NCBI RefSeq assembly: GCF_042408815.1
Contig: NZ_JBHOQR010000002.1
Location: forward strand, 319,320-383,319
DNA: 64,000 nt
Reading direction: 5' to 3'
DNA from: Thermoflexus sp042408815
GTDB lineage: Bacteria; Chloroflexota; Anaerolineae; Thermoflexales; Thermoflexaceae
A program made the translations under genes and the position numbers. Positions 42,626-51,656 of the stretch are shown here, piece after piece; the stretch's first letter is position 1, and the number at the start of each line of letters is the position of its first letter. The notes beneath the pieces were generated by a model that worked only from the letters and a program-made list of their open reading frames with translations, was not told where the DNA came from and did no database searches.

Positions 42626-43888
42626 ATGGGTGGGGGTTCTGGAAGGTGGATGCTTTTGGTTTTGGGCGTACTCCTGGCGGCCTGCGCTCCTCCCCCTGGC
42701 TTCCAGCTCCCGGACGATCCTCTGGCTCGCATCCTGGGCAGGCGGGTTGGGCGAGTGATCATTGTAGGGAGCGATGGGAACCTGTATCTGACGGATCAAA
42801 GCGGCTTGCGGCAACATGCGCTCACGGAAGATGCCGGCCCAACAGCCCAGGGCCGTCGCGTGTATCGGCTCCCCGCCTGGTCCCCCGATGGGCGTCGCCT
42901 GGCGGTTTTCGAGGTCTTCAGCGGAGCGGTCACGAGGATGCGGGTGATCCGCATTGACCTCTTCCCCGGGCGCTCCCCGATCCGCTCGGTATGGGGGGAA
43001 TGGGAGGGCGAAGAGCCCGCTATGCTGAGCTGGCTGGATCCCCAATCCCTGGTGGTCCTGAGTCGGAAGGACGCGCGTTCCACGGTTTACGCGCTGTGGC
43101 TTTTAGACCCGGAGGGAGGGCATAAAACCCTGCTGGCGCAGGGCAGCCCGCTTTTCTTCAGCTGGAACGCCGCCCGGAGGACGCTGGCCTGGCACCGGGA
43201 AGGGCGATATCTGGAGCTTCGCAGGCTGGATGAGGGGGAAGCACGACAGCGATCGGATCACACCGCCGCTTTCAACGCGCCAGCCTGGTCGCCCGATGGC
43301 CGGTGGCTGGTCTGGGCAGAACAGGAAGGATCCGCCAGCGCGCTTCGACTGGAGGAGACCGATGATCGGGCGACCCGCACCATCCTGACTTTCACCGGAG
43401 GGATCGCCTTCGCATGGTCCCCAGCCAGCCGTTACCTGGCTCTGATCACCGACCCCACCACGACCCTACCGCGCATCGGCCCGCTGGAACTGTATGATGC
43501 GGAGACGAATACGCTAACCCGTCTGGATGAACAATCCAACCTGGCGTTGTTCTGGTCGCATGATGGCCGGAAGCTGGCGGCTTTTCGCTTATTGGAGATG
43601 GATCCGGCTTCCGGCCAGGTTCTGCTTCAGGCCCGGATTTATGACCTGCCCGGGAAGAAAGGAAGGGATCTGGCGGCCTTCATCCCCACCCCTTCCTTCC
43701 TGGAAGTCCTGGCCCTGTTCGACGTATTCCAGCCATCGGCCTCATTGTGGTCCCCCGACGATCGTTTCCTGCTGATCTCGGCGATGGAACCGGAGGGGAA
43801 GGCCGGGATCTATGCGCTGCACGTCTCGGGCTGGTTGGAGCCTCGCCGGCTGGGGGATGGGGTGCTTGCCTTTTGGTCTCCGCGTTAA
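42626..43888 (+). CDS. WD40/TolB-like beta-propeller lipoprotein
   Basis: 420 residues. A lipoprotein signal ends in VLLAAC, then repeated blades of TolB/WD40-like type: PAWSPDGRRLAVFEVF, PAWSPDGRWLVWAEQEG, AFAWSPASRYLALI, ALFWSHDGRKLAAF and LWSPDDRFLLISAM. No enzyme domain is seen. It is probably anchored on the outer face of the membrane and may bind a protein or glycan partner. GTG or ATG choice is loose: ATG 42626 has no strong ribosome site, and ATG 42650 has GGAAGG only 3 bases before it. Confidence 0.82.
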   Translation: MGGGSGRWMLLVLGVLLAACAPPPGFQLPDDPLARILGRRVGRVIIVGSDGNLYLTDQSGLRQHALTEDAGPTAQGRRVYRLPAWSPDGRRLAVFEVFSGAVTRMRVIRIDLFPGRSPIRSVWGEWEGEEPAMLSWLDPQSLVVLSRKDARSTVYALWLLDPEGGHKTLLAQGSPLFFSWNAARRTLAWHREGRYLELRRLDEGEARQRSDHTAAFNAPAWSPDGRWLVWAEQEGSASALRLEETDDRATRTILTFTGGIAFAWSPASRYLALITDPTTTLPRIGPLELYDAETNTLTRLDEQSNLALFWSHDGRKLAAFRLLEMDPASGQVLLQARIYDLPGKKGRDLAAFIPTPSFLEVLALFDVFQPSASLWSPDDRFLLISAMEPEGKAGIYALHVSGWLEPRRLGDGVLAFWSPR

Positions 43889-43962
43889 CGCACCAACCGT
43901 AAAGGAGGGGAGCGCTTGGCCCTCAGCTTGGAGAGCCAGGGCGAACCCCGGCGATGGAGGCC

Positions 43963-45681
43963 TCAATGAGAGGGAGAAGCAGGGGCAGGGGTGGGGACAG
44001 GGAGGAGCGGGCTGGCGCGGGCGGCCTCGATGATGGCGATCACCTCATTCCCCGACAGATCGTGGCGCTCCAGCAGGGCCTGGGCAACCGCTTCCACCTC
44101 GCCGGCGTGCTCCCGCAGCAACCGTTCCACTTTCTCCTCGCACTCCGCCCAGAAGCGCTCGATGATCTCCTGGTAGCGCTCAGGCTCATCGGGCCGCATG
44201 GGGTGAAAGCCGAAATACCCCAGGTCCAGCAGCGTCAGGATCCGCTGGCGGACATGCTGGAAATCCGCTCCCGCGCCCGTCCAGTATTCCCCCATAAAGA
44301 TCTTCGTCGCCACGTGACCGGCGAGGGAGACCATGATCTCTGCCACCAAGCGTCGCAGGGGCACAGTGTAGAGCTCCTGCTTGGGGGCGCTGTGGACGTA
44401 TCCCAGGGCGCCGGGCATGTTGGTGCGGCGGATCAGCGAGGCGCGGATGATCCGCTCGTCCGGTAGCAAGTAATACTGGGCCACGGCGTGGCCAGCCTCG
44501 TGATAGGCTACCTGACGGCGCTGGAGAGGATCCATCTCGGCGATGGGGTTCTCCAGGCCCATGGCTTGCTCCTGGAGGGCCAGCTCGATATCCCGCTGGG
44601 TGATATAATCCCGCCCGTTGAACAGGGCGATGCGCACGGCGTCCTTCGTGATGGCGGCCATGATCTTAGCCGGCGTCGCCCACGCGGTATCGGCCACCAG
44701 GGATTCGATATCGATGTTCGGATCGTGCTTGACTTTAGAAAGATAGCCCTTGATGATCTCCCGACGCCCTGCTCGATCCGGAAGATCCACGTAAATGATG
44801 CGATCAAAGCGCCCTGGCCGCACCAGGGCCGGATCCAGGGCATCGGGGCGGTTGGTCGCGCCCATGAACAGCACATGCCAGCTGCGGGGCGGGGGGCGTT
44901 TCCCCAGAAGCCGATAGATCCGCCCCTTGAGGCGCTCCCAGCGGGTGAGCTGGGTGATGCCATCCATCTCATACAGGAGACGAGTCAGGGCTCCGGTGCC
45001 CCCCCAGCCGAACCAGCCCAGCGGGCCCGCGCGCTCGCCGCCCAGCACGCCGCCTCGGCTGGCGCCCACCGCGTCGATCTCATCGATGTAGGCGATACAG
45101 GCCCCGTATTCCCGAGCGAGCTTGCGGGCTTTTCCAACGAACCACATCATCTTGAGGACATCCACCCCCCAGAACATCGAACGGAAGCTCGACCCCTCAA
45201 TGGAGATGAAGGGGATGCCCGCCTCGCCGGCGATGGCCTTGGCCAACATGGTTTTCCCAGTCCCTGGCGGCCCGGCCAGCAGGATGCCGTTAATGAACTG
45301 GCCGCCCATTTTCACGAACTGTTCCCGGTTGGAGAGCAGATCGATCCACTGGCGGACTAGGCGCACCAGATTCTCTTGGCCCCAGTAATCCGCCAGCGTG
45401 ACCTGTTTGGGGTCGCCGGGTTTGATCACCTCCACCCGGCTGCGAGACATAAACCAGAAGATGGCTACGAACTGGATGATGACGAAGGTGATGGCGAAGA
45501 GGAGCTGGAGAGCGAAGCGCAGCAGCAGGATCAGCGCGTTCAGGACGACCGGTTCGATATAGGCCCAGTAGCCCAGCCCCCCCAGGCCGGCGATCAGAAC
45601 CCCCCGACGCCACCAGCTGTGCCAGCCCCGGGCCCAGATCCGCCGCACACGCCATCGCAGGGACCGCTGGGAGCTGCCCAT
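43963..45681 (-). CDS. Divergent FtsH-like AAA+ membrane protease
   Basis: 572 residues. Two N-terminal helices (about 28-75) replace the usual periplasmic domain. The AAA+ module has Walker A GPPGTGKTMLAKAIAG, Walker B CIAYIDEIDA and sensor/SRH GATNRPDALDPALVRPGRFDR. The M41 domain has HEAGH (about 393-397) and the third zinc ligand in GAGADF. The pore loop is FWG instead of FVG, and an extra stretch lies between Walker B and the SRH. It is thus likely active but distinct from housekeeping FtsH. GGAGG precedes the ATG. Three TTTAACAC-like repeats lie upstream. Confidence 0.88.
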   Translation of the reverse strand: MGSSQRSLRWRVRRIWARGWHSWWRRGVLIAGLGGLGYWAYIEPVVLNALILLLRFALQLLFAITFVIIQFVAIFWFMSRSRVEVIKPGDPKQVTLADYWGQENLVRLVRQWIDLLSNREQFVKMGGQFINGILLAGPPGTGKTMLAKAIAGEAGIPFISIEGSSFRSMFWGVDVLKMMWFVGKARKLAREYGACIAYIDEIDAVGASRGGVLGGERAGPLGWFGWGGTGALTRLLYEMDGITQLTRWERLKGRIYRLLGKRPPPRSWHVLFMGATNRPDALDPALVRPGRFDRIIYVDLPDRAGRREIIKGYLSKVKHDPNIDIESLVADTAWATPAKIMAAITKDAVRIALFNGRDYITQRDIELALQEQAMGLENPIAEMDPLQRRQVAYHEAGHAVAQYYLLPDERIIRASLIRRTNMPGALGYVHSAPKQELYTVPLRRLVAEIMVSLAGHVATKIFMGEYWTGAGADFQHVRQRILTLLDLGYFGFHPMRPDEPERYQEIIERFWAECEEKVERLLREHAGEVEAVAQALLERHDLSGNEVIAIIEAARASPLLPVPTPAPASPSH

Positions 45682-45817
45682 AACTGCCTCCGTTCGGCTT
45701 TTCCATCACGGGCGATCCATGGAAAGCGAAGGGGCTCGGTCAGAGGGCTGTTTCAAGGGGGGTCAGGTGGGATTGGCCCCGCGTGGATCGCCCGGGCGAC
45801 GACCTCACTTCGATATA

Positions 45818-45849
45818 AAGTTTAACACTAAGTTTAACACATTGAACAC
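45818..45849. promoter_or_regulatory. Direct repeats upstream of the FtsH-like gene
   Basis: Two identical 11-bp units AAGTTTAACAC at 45818-45828 and 45830-45840 are spaced by 12 bases, with a third TTGAACAC at 45842-45849. On the minus strand a TATATC at 45812-45817 could be a -10 box. The repeats look like an operator for the FtsH-like gene, but they also lie downstream of rodA. Confidence 0.4.
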
Positions 45850-45870
45850 AGGCGGGCCTCCAGAGCCCGC

Positions 45871-46989
45871 TCACTCGCGCATGGAGAACTCCATGCGATG
45901 GATCCGCACACTCTGGACGAGGCCGATGCCCAGGCACAGGGAGAGGAGGGCACTTCCCCCGTAACTGATAAAGGGCAGGGGCAGGCCGGCTACCGGCATC
46001 AGTCCTACGTTCATCCCGATATTGACTATGGCCTGGAAGGCGATCCAGGTGCCTACCCCTACGGCGATCAACCGGCCATAGGTGTCTTCGGCCCTCCAGG
46101 CGATCCGGAAAATCCGCCCGAGGATCCAGAGGTAAAGGGTCAGAACGCTCAACGCCCCCACCAGGCCGAACTCTCCGGCCAGGACAGCGAAGATGAAGTC
46201 CGTGTGGCGTACCCGAAGGAACCCCCATACATTCTGCGGGCTCTGCCCCCATCCGGCCCCCCACAGGCCTCCGCTGCCGATGGTGATCAGCGCCTGCGTG
46301 AGATTATAGGACGTGTTGGGATCGGGCTGGAGGCCCAAGAAATGCAGGAGGCGTCCGCGCATATAAGGCAGCATGATCGTCCAGGCCCCGAGGACCAGAG
46401 GGATGCTCATCAGGCCGACGGCGAAAAGATGGCGAAGGCGGATCCCCCAAGCGAAGAGCATGCCGGTGCCGATGGCCAGGATCACCACCGCTGTGCTCAA
46501 ATTGGGTTGCAGGAAGATCAACACGGCTGGCAGGAGAAAATAGATGAAGGCCAGTAACACCGTGCGGAAGGCATCGAGTTTCTCCTCCCGATCGGCCAGG
46601 AAGCGGCCCAGGCTGAGGACCAGGAGGGGCTTCACCAGCTCCGCAGGCTGGATGTTGAAGGAGGCGATCTCCAGCCAGCGGCGGACCGGGGCGATCTGGC
46701 TGCGGCCGGCGAGGAGGGCCAGCATCAGCAGGATCAGGATGGCTACGTAGAGGAGGCGCTGAAAGGCCCCCCAGATCCGGTAGTTCACAGAGGAGGTTAG
46801 GAAGATCAGCGCGAGCCCGATCAGGCCGTAGAGGGCCTGCCGACGGGGCGCATCCGCCAGGTCCGGCGAGCGCAGCACCGCGCTGGCGATCGTGATGACG
46901 CCAAGGCTCATGAGCGCCATCACCCCAAGCAGCAACCCGCCGTCGAAACGGCGCCATTCCGTCAGCAGTCCCTGGAGCCGCCGGATCAT
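45871..46989 (-). CDS. rodA: Rod shape-determining protein RodA (SEDS)
   Basis: 372 residues with about ten membrane helices of the SEDS family, which polymerise peptidoglycan glycan strands. Features: GLIGLALIFLTSSVNYRIWG, IQPAELVKPLLVLSLGRFLA, LQPNLSTAVVILAIGTGMLF, GWGQSPQNVWGFLRVRHTDF, IFAVLAGEFGLVG and LPFISYGGSALLS. It is called RodA rather than FtsW by its length and its place directly after minCDE. Its start overlaps the minE stop as ATGA. Confidence 0.92.
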   Translation of the reverse strand: MIRRLQGLLTEWRRFDGGLLLGVMALMSLGVITIASAVLRSPDLADAPRRQALYGLIGLALIFLTSSVNYRIWGAFQRLLYVAILILLMLALLAGRSQIAPVRRWLEIASFNIQPAELVKPLLVLSLGRFLADREEKLDAFRTVLLAFIYFLLPAVLIFLQPNLSTAVVILAIGTGMLFAWGIRLRHLFAVGLMSIPLVLGAWTIMLPYMRGRLLHFLGLQPDPNTSYNLTQALITIGSGGLWGAGWGQSPQNVWGFLRVRHTDFIFAVLAGEFGLVGALSVLTLYLWILGRIFRIAWRAEDTYGRLIAVGVGTWIAFQAIVNIGMNVGLMPVAGLPLPFISYGGSALLSLCLGIGLVQSVRIHRMEFSMRE

Positions 46990-47243
46990 GATCGGCTATG
47001 CCGGTTCCCGAGGGGGATATCCGCCACCAGCCGGCATTCCCGCGCGTCCTGGGTGACCGTGACCCGCACCTCTTCGGCGATGATGGGGACATGGCGGGAG
47101 AGGGCGGCGATGATCTCATCCTTGATGACTTCCAGCAACCCGGGGGAGAGGTCGCTGCGGTCATGCACCAGGATGACCTGAAGACGCTGTTTCGCGGTCT
47201 CGCGGGGCGAGGGCTGCCCCCGCCATCGATCCAGCCAGCTCAT
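46986..47243 (-). CDS. minE: Cell division topological factor MinE
   Basis: 85 residues, normal for MinE. The N-terminal membrane-targeting/anti-MinCD segment and beta stretch (KQRLQVILVHDRSDLSPGLL) is followed by EVIKDEIIAALSRHV and VRVTVTQDARECRLVADIPL. It stimulates MinD ATPase to oscillate the Z-ring inhibitor. Its start overlaps the minD stop and its stop overlaps the rodA start, both as ATGA. Confidence 0.93.
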   Translation of the reverse strand: MSWLDRWRGQPSPRETAKQRLQVILVHDRSDLSPGLLEVIKDEIIAALSRHVPIIAEEVRVTVTQDARECRLVADIPLGNRHSRS

Positions 47244-48046
47244 CGGCCACCTCCGCTGCGAACCAGCCGGCGCAACCAGCTCATAATCCCGTGGCCGTCC
47301 TCCGAGAGGAAAAGGGGGACGGCCTCGCCCATCAGACGCCGGGCGATGGCCCGGAACGCCTGCCCTGCCGGCGATCGCTCCTCCAGCACGACCGGGGTGC
47401 CCCGGTTGGTCGCCACAATCACCAGCTCATCCTCCGGGATCACCCCCAGCAGCTCAATCGCCAGGATCTCCAGCACGTCGGCGGTGTCCAGCATGTCACC
47501 CCGACGGACCATGTCCGGCTTCAGGCGGTTGACGATCAATTTGGGGGTAGGCTTCCCCATCGCCTCCACCAGACCGACGACCCGATCCGCATCGCGAACG
47601 GCTGCAACCTCCGGGTTGGTGACCAGGAGGATGAGATCGGCGGGGGCCAGGGCGGTTCGGAATCCTTCCTCAATGCCCGCTGCGGAATCGATGAGGATGT
47701 AGTCGAACTCCGGGCGCAGCTCCTCGCAGATGCGGACCATATCCTCGGGCCTCACGGCGGATTTGTCGCGGCTCTGGGCGGCCGGCATCAGGTAAAGGTC
47801 AGGGGCCCGTTTGTCGCGGATGAGGGCCTGGCGGGTGCGGCAACGGCCTTCCACGACATGCACGATATCGTAGACAATCCGGTTCTCCAGGCCTAGGACC
47901 ACATCCAGATTTCTCAAGCCGATGTCTGCATCAATGCACACCACCTTCTTCCCGGCCATGGCCAGGGCCATCCCTACGTTGGCCGTCACCGTGGTTTTGC
48001 CCACCCCACCTTTGCCGGAGGTCACCGTAATCACCTGTGCGCCCAT
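47240..48046 (-). CDS. minD: Septum site-determining ATPase MinD
   Basis: 268 residues of the ParA/MinD family. The deviant Walker A is SGKGGVGKTTVTANVG. CIDADIGLRNLDVVLGLENR, LIDSAAGIEEGFRTAL and TNPEVAAVRDADRVVG follow. The C-terminal amphipathic membrane helix is HGIMSWLRRLVRS. It recruits MinC to the membrane to block division near the poles. The ribosome site AAAAGGAGGATCGAG precedes the ATG. Confidence 0.96.
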   Translation of the reverse strand: MGAQVITVTSGKGGVGKTTVTANVGMALAMAGKKVVCIDADIGLRNLDVVLGLENRIVYDIVHVVEGRCRTRQALIRDKRAPDLYLMPAAQSRDKSAVRPEDMVRICEELRPEFDYILIDSAAGIEEGFRTALAPADLILLVTNPEVAAVRDADRVVGLVEAMGKPTPKLIVNRLKPDMVRRGDMLDTADVLEILAIELLGVIPEDELVIVATNRGTPVVLEERSPAGQAFRAIARRLMGEAVPLFLSEDGHGIMSWLRRLVRSGGGR

Positions 48047-48110
48047 CTCGATCCTCCTTTTGCGGAAAAACCCGGAGACATGCCCTCACAGGATGCGCTT
48101 CCCCGGGAAG

Positions 48111-48824
48111 CTACACCGATCGTTCGCCCAGGAAACGCCCCAGCCATTGCTCCCATCGAGAGAGAGGACGCCATGGCTCGACGACGATCTGCCCGTTCTG
48201 GACCCTAGCCTGTTCGGGGATCGGCCGGCGATGCTCTTCTGGGGAGCGCGCGATGTAACGCCCAATGCGGAGCTGGAGGGGGCGGAGTTCCAGGGCGTAA
48301 ACGACTGCTCCATCATCCCCTTCACAGCCCGCATGGGCAGTGCCCAGTAAACGCCCCCACACGATGATATCGCCCGTGGCGGCGATCTCCGCCCCGGGGT
48401 GAATGTCTCCGATCACACAGAGATGACCTTCCACCTGCAGGTAATGGCCCGCCCGCAGGGTTCGATGGATCAACCAGGCGGGCTCCAGGGGAAGTTCTCG
48501 GGTTTCAGGGGCCCGCTCCAGCGCCGGGGATGATTGCAATGGCAGGCCTAATCGTCGCACCAGCGCCTGGGTCACCGGATGATCGGTCAACACCCCGGTG
48601 AGGGTGAGGCCGAATCGGTTCAGGAGGGCCAGCAAGTTCAATAGATCAGCCTCCTCCAGCATCCGATCCCCCAGGACAACGACGGCTCGGCCGCCAGCGA
48701 AGAAACCTGGGTTCGCAGCCAGACGGACTTCTAAAGCACTCAGCATCTCCGGCCAAGGCTCCGGGCCGAAAGAGAACCATAACGCATCCCCGATCCCTTT
48801 GATCGCCACCGGCTCTCTGGACAT
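48111..48824 (-). CDS. minC: Septum formation inhibitor MinC
   Basis: 237 residues. An N-terminal FtsZ-binding domain (VAIKGIGDALWFSFG, PEMLSALEVRLAANP) is joined to the C-terminal beta-helix domain with HRTLRAGHYLQVEGHLCVIG, DIHPGAEIAATGDIIVWGRL and GTAHAGCEGDDGAVVYAL, which binds MinD. First gene of the minC-minD-minE-rodA operon. A promoter with TTGCCT, 17 bases and TATAAC lies at 48977-49005. The ribosome site before ATG 48824 is weak; an in-frame extension to 48947 lacks MinC similarity. Confidence 0.93.
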   Translation of the reverse strand: MSREPVAIKGIGDALWFSFGPEPWPEMLSALEVRLAANPGFFAGGRAVVVLGDRMLEEADLLNLLALLNRFGLTLTGVLTDHPVTQALVRRLGLPLQSSPALERAPETRELPLEPAWLIHRTLRAGHYLQVEGHLCVIGDIHPGAEIAATGDIIVWGRLLGTAHAGCEGDDGAVVYALELRPLQLRIGRYIARSPEEHRRPIPEQARVQNGQIVVEPWRPLSRWEQWLGRFLGERSV

Positions 48825-49275
48825 CACGGATCCATCGCCACAGGTGGTAGGACTTCCCCGCTGGGGCTCAGATCGGGAAGACTGGCCTCCCAGCCTCCTG
48901 ATGGCACGAGGAACCCGGGGAAGAGGAAGGGACAAGCCTTCCCTCACGCGCCCAACCTGATGGAAAGCCCAGTTGAGTTATATTGCAAACGAATTGAAAA
49001 GGCAAGCCTTCGTAGGGAACAGCAAATGCACAGATTGGATTCCAGTGAGAGATATGTCGCGAGCCATGTTTGGAGGAGTCCGAGGAGGTCGACATGAGGC
49101 TCTCCTTGCGGTAGAGGCCTAGGTAGACTTTACCAGCGATGGCCCTTCCCGCATTCCTCTGGGCCAGTGGGAGTGGCCGATAGGGTCTTCCGGATGCCCG
49201 TTCCATTGCGCCAGGTATGGTTATAATGAAAAAGGCGGCCCCTTCGGTGTCCATCCTCCTCGGGAGAGAAAGGCA
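48825..49275. other. minC-aminotransferase divergent intergenic region
   Basis: 451 bases without a gene. It holds the minC promoter (48977-49005, minus strand) with a leader of about 145 bases, and TATAAT at 49222-49227 (plus strand) as the probable -10 box of the aminotransferase. The rest shows no clear structure. Confidence 0.6.
48977..49005 (-). promoter_or_regulatory. Promoter of the minCDE-rodA operon
   Basis: On the minus strand: TTGCCT (49000-49005), a 17-base spacer, TATAAC (48977-48982). The estimated start is near 48970, leaving a leader of about 145 bases to the minC ATG. Confidence 0.6.
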
Positions 49276-50436
49276 ATGCGCAGCGTGATCGCCCAGCGTG
49301 TCGCTTCCATCCCACCTTCCGGGATCCGCCGCTTCTTCGATATCGCGGCGACGATGAAGGATGTCATCAGCCTGAGCATCGGTGAGCCCGATTTCGTCAC
49401 CCCCGAGCCGATCCTCCGGGCCGGCGTGGAATCGCTGTTACGGGGGGAGACCCATTACACCAGCAATTCCGGGCTGCTGGAACTGCGAGAAGCCCTGGCG
49501 GAGCATCTCTATCGCCTCTACGGCGTCTCTTACGATCCGGAGTCGGAGCTCCTGATCACCGTAGGGGTATCCGAGGCCCTCTACCTTGCCGTCAATGCCA
49601 TCCTGGATCCGGGAGATGAAGTGATCATCCCCCAGCCTTGCTTTGTCTCTTATGCGCCGGAGGTCATCCTGGCTGGCGGCGTGCCCATCCCTTTCGCCAC
49701 GCGGGTTGAAGAGGATTTTCAGGTCAATCCGGTCGACATTGAAACGCGCATTACGCCGCGCACCAAGGCGATCCTGATCGGCTATCCCAACAACCCAACC
49801 GGGGCGGTGATGCCGCGGGAGAAGCTCACCGCCATCGCTGTCCTGGCGGAGAAATATGATCTTCTAGTGATCTCCGACGAGATCTATGACCGCCTGGTTT
49901 ACGATGGAACCCATACCTGTTTCGCATCGCTTCCCGGGGCGCGGGAGCGCACGATCTTGCTGGGCGGCTTCTCGAAGGACTATGCGATGACAGGATGGCG
50001 GATCGGCTATGCGGCGGCCCCGAAGGAGATCATGGCCGCGATGCGCAAGATCCATCAGTACACGATCATGTCCGCCCCCACCCCCTCCCAGTATGCGGCC
50101 CTGGCGGCCCTCCGGATCGGAGAGGAGTATGTGGAGCAGATGCGCCAGGAATACGATCGACGCCGGCGGTTGATCGTGAAAGGGCTCAACGAGCTGGGCC
50201 TGACGTGTTTCGAGCCCAGGGGTGCCTTCTATGCCTTCCCCTCCATCTCCCGCACGGGAATGAGCGATGAGGAATTCAGCGAGCGCCTGTTGATGGAGGA
50301 GAAAGTCGCTGTGGTGCCGGGCAGCGCATTCGGCCTGGGGGGCGCGGGGCATGTGCGATGCTCCTATGCCACCGCTTACGAAAAAATCGAGGAGGCCCTG
50401 GAGCGCATCGCCCGCTTCATGAAGCGCTACGGTTGA
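49276..50436 (+). CDS. Class I/II aminotransferase (aspartate-type)
   Basis: 386 residues of fold-type I aminotransferases of the AAT-I gamma group. Features: LSIGEPDFVTPEPI, HYTSNSGLLELREALAEHL, ITVGVSEALYLAVNAILDPG, YPNNPTGAVM, SDEIYDRLVYDG, the PLP lysine K234 in GGFSKDYAMTGWRIGY, and the substrate Arg in HVRCSYATAYEKIEEAL. The substrates are probably aspartate, alanine or aromatic amino acids with 2-oxoglutarate; which is not readable. A TATAAT lies about 50 bases before the ATG and AAAGG precedes it. Confidence 0.93.
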   Translation: MRSVIAQRVASIPPSGIRRFFDIAATMKDVISLSIGEPDFVTPEPILRAGVESLLRGETHYTSNSGLLELREALAEHLYRLYGVSYDPESELLITVGVSEALYLAVNAILDPGDEVIIPQPCFVSYAPEVILAGGVPIPFATRVEEDFQVNPVDIETRITPRTKAILIGYPNNPTGAVMPREKLTAIAVLAEKYDLLVISDEIYDRLVYDGTHTCFASLPGARERTILLGGFSKDYAMTGWRIGYAAAPKEIMAAMRKIHQYTIMSAPTPSQYAALAALRIGEEYVEQMRQEYDRRRRLIVKGLNELGLTCFEPRGAFYAFPSISRTGMSDEEFSERLLMEEKVAVVPGSAFGLGGAGHVRCSYATAYEKIEEALERIARFMKRYG

Positions 50437-50907
50437 ACATAATCCGTTCCGGCGCCCGCAGGCTCCTGAAATCCGTAAGAGCAGCAGAGGGGGCTTTTGG
50501 AATCAGAGTAAGAAGAAGCCCGCTGCGCCGATCGTGATTCTATGGGCGAACATGGGGAGCTTCGATGATGGGGGCTGTCCCGGCCGCGGAGGCCGTTCGC
50601 TGAATCGCTCGAGACGAGATCCCCCAGCGTGGCGTGTTTCCACCGGAACAGGTGGTGGAGCCCAAGCGTCTCTTCTGGGCCCTCACCCACCGTGGCGCAT
50701 ACCCGGAACGCACGATCGAGCCGCTCGAGACGAGGGGTTAACCCGCCTCCCGATAGACCTCCACATCGCGCCCCCGGATCTCCCGTCACCGCCCAACCGG
50801 AGATCCGGGGGCATCAGCGGGACTTCCAGGCCGCTCCGCCACAAAAACAGCGGCAAAGAGGGATACGATGCGGGGACGCCCAAGCCTGCTCCTCTTTCGC
50901 CTCTGGA
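50437..50907. other. Convergent intergenic region with a 13-bp inverted repeat
   Basis: 471 bases between the aminotransferase and the acidic DUF1540-like gene, without a coding region I can support. The main feature is the hairpin at 50771-50811. The open frames inside are low-complexity and lack ribosome sites. Confidence 0.55.
50771..50811. repeat. 13-bp perfect inverted repeat
   Basis: CCCCCGGATCTCC (50771-50783) pairs with 50799-50811 around a 15-base loop. No U tract follows on either strand. It belongs with the other GC-rich hairpins between convergent genes in this window. Confidence 0.5.
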
Positions 50908-51147
50908 TCACCAATCCTCTTCCTCTTCGTCCTCCTCCAGGGGGAGCTCCTCCCATTCTTCCTCTTCTTCTTCGTCGAAGCCCAGCTCCTCCTCTTCCTC
51001 CAGGGCCTCTTCCTCCTCCCACTCTTCCTCTTCGGCCTGAGTATAGGTCAGGCAACCCATCTCGGGATCCAGTTCGATTTCATCGGCCGTGCACATACCG
51101 GCTTCCAGATAAATGCAATCGACATAATGGCATCGAATGCGCGGCAT
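50908..51147 (-). CDS. DUF1540-like zinc-ribbon-type protein with very acidic tail
   Basis: 79 residues. The N-terminal half has the Cys spacing CHYVDCIYLEAGMC and GCLTYTQ, resembling DUF1540 metal-binding modules. The last 40 residues are almost all Glu, Asp and Trp (EEEEWEEEEALEEEEELG and so on). The tail could be a charged linker or nucleic-acid mimic. AGGAGGA precedes the ATG at 51147. Function is unknown. Confidence 0.75.
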   Translation of the reverse strand: MPRIRCHYVDCIYLEAGMCTADEIELDPEMGCLTYTQAEEEEWEEEEALEEEEELGFDEEEEEEWEELPLEEDEEEEDW

Positions 51148-51181
51148 AGGCTCCTCCTGATCGGGCAGAGTGGGTGTTCGA

Positions 51182-51634
51182 TCAAATCAATGTCCGATAG
51201 AAGCGGAATCCGCACACCCCCAGCAGCAGGGTGATGAGGATCGCCGAGGTCACGCACCAGCTGCACCATGCATGAAGGATGAAGGCCTCAACGGCGGTGA
51301 GATACATGGAAAACAGCCAGCCTCCCAGGGCGATGGCGAAGGAGAACGCAACAGTCCACGTCTGGAGGGAGGGATGCCTTCCCCAGAAGGGAAGCGCAAG
51401 CGCGGCGAGAACCAGATAGGCCCCCAACCCCCAGGCGGCTACCGGGATCCCCATGAGCTCTGCATAGGGGCTGTTGTTCACCACATCGCAACCCCGGAAC
51501 CCAATGCAGATCAGGCCCTCTCCGCGGATCTTGCTCCACGTGAGATACCCGGCCACCCCTGCCCCGGCCAGGGCAAGGGCCAGCTGGACGAGGGAGATGG
51601 CATCCTTTCGCGCCGTTGCGACTTGCGGCGCCAT
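51182..51634 (-). CDS. Vitamin K epoxide reductase (VKOR) family protein
   Basis: 150 residues with four or five membrane helices. The VKOR features are the loop Cys pair in LICIGFRGCDVVNNSPYAEL, GIPVAAWGLGAYLVL, and the active-site CxxC in HAWCSWCVTSAIL. Bacterial VKORs reoxidise DsbA with quinone, replacing DsbB. The dsbA-like gene lies 22 bases upstream on the same strand, so the two form an oxidative folding pair. GGAGGG precedes the ATG. Confidence 0.94.
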   Translation of the reverse strand: MAPQVATARKDAISLVQLALALAGAGVAGYLTWSKIRGEGLICIGFRGCDVVNNSPYAELMGIPVAAWGLGAYLVLAALALPFWGRHPSLQTWTVAFSFAIALGGWLFSMYLTAVEAFILHAWCSWCVTSAILITLLLGVCGFRFYRTLI

Positions 51635-51656
51635 GGTCCCTCCGCCGGCATTGAAT

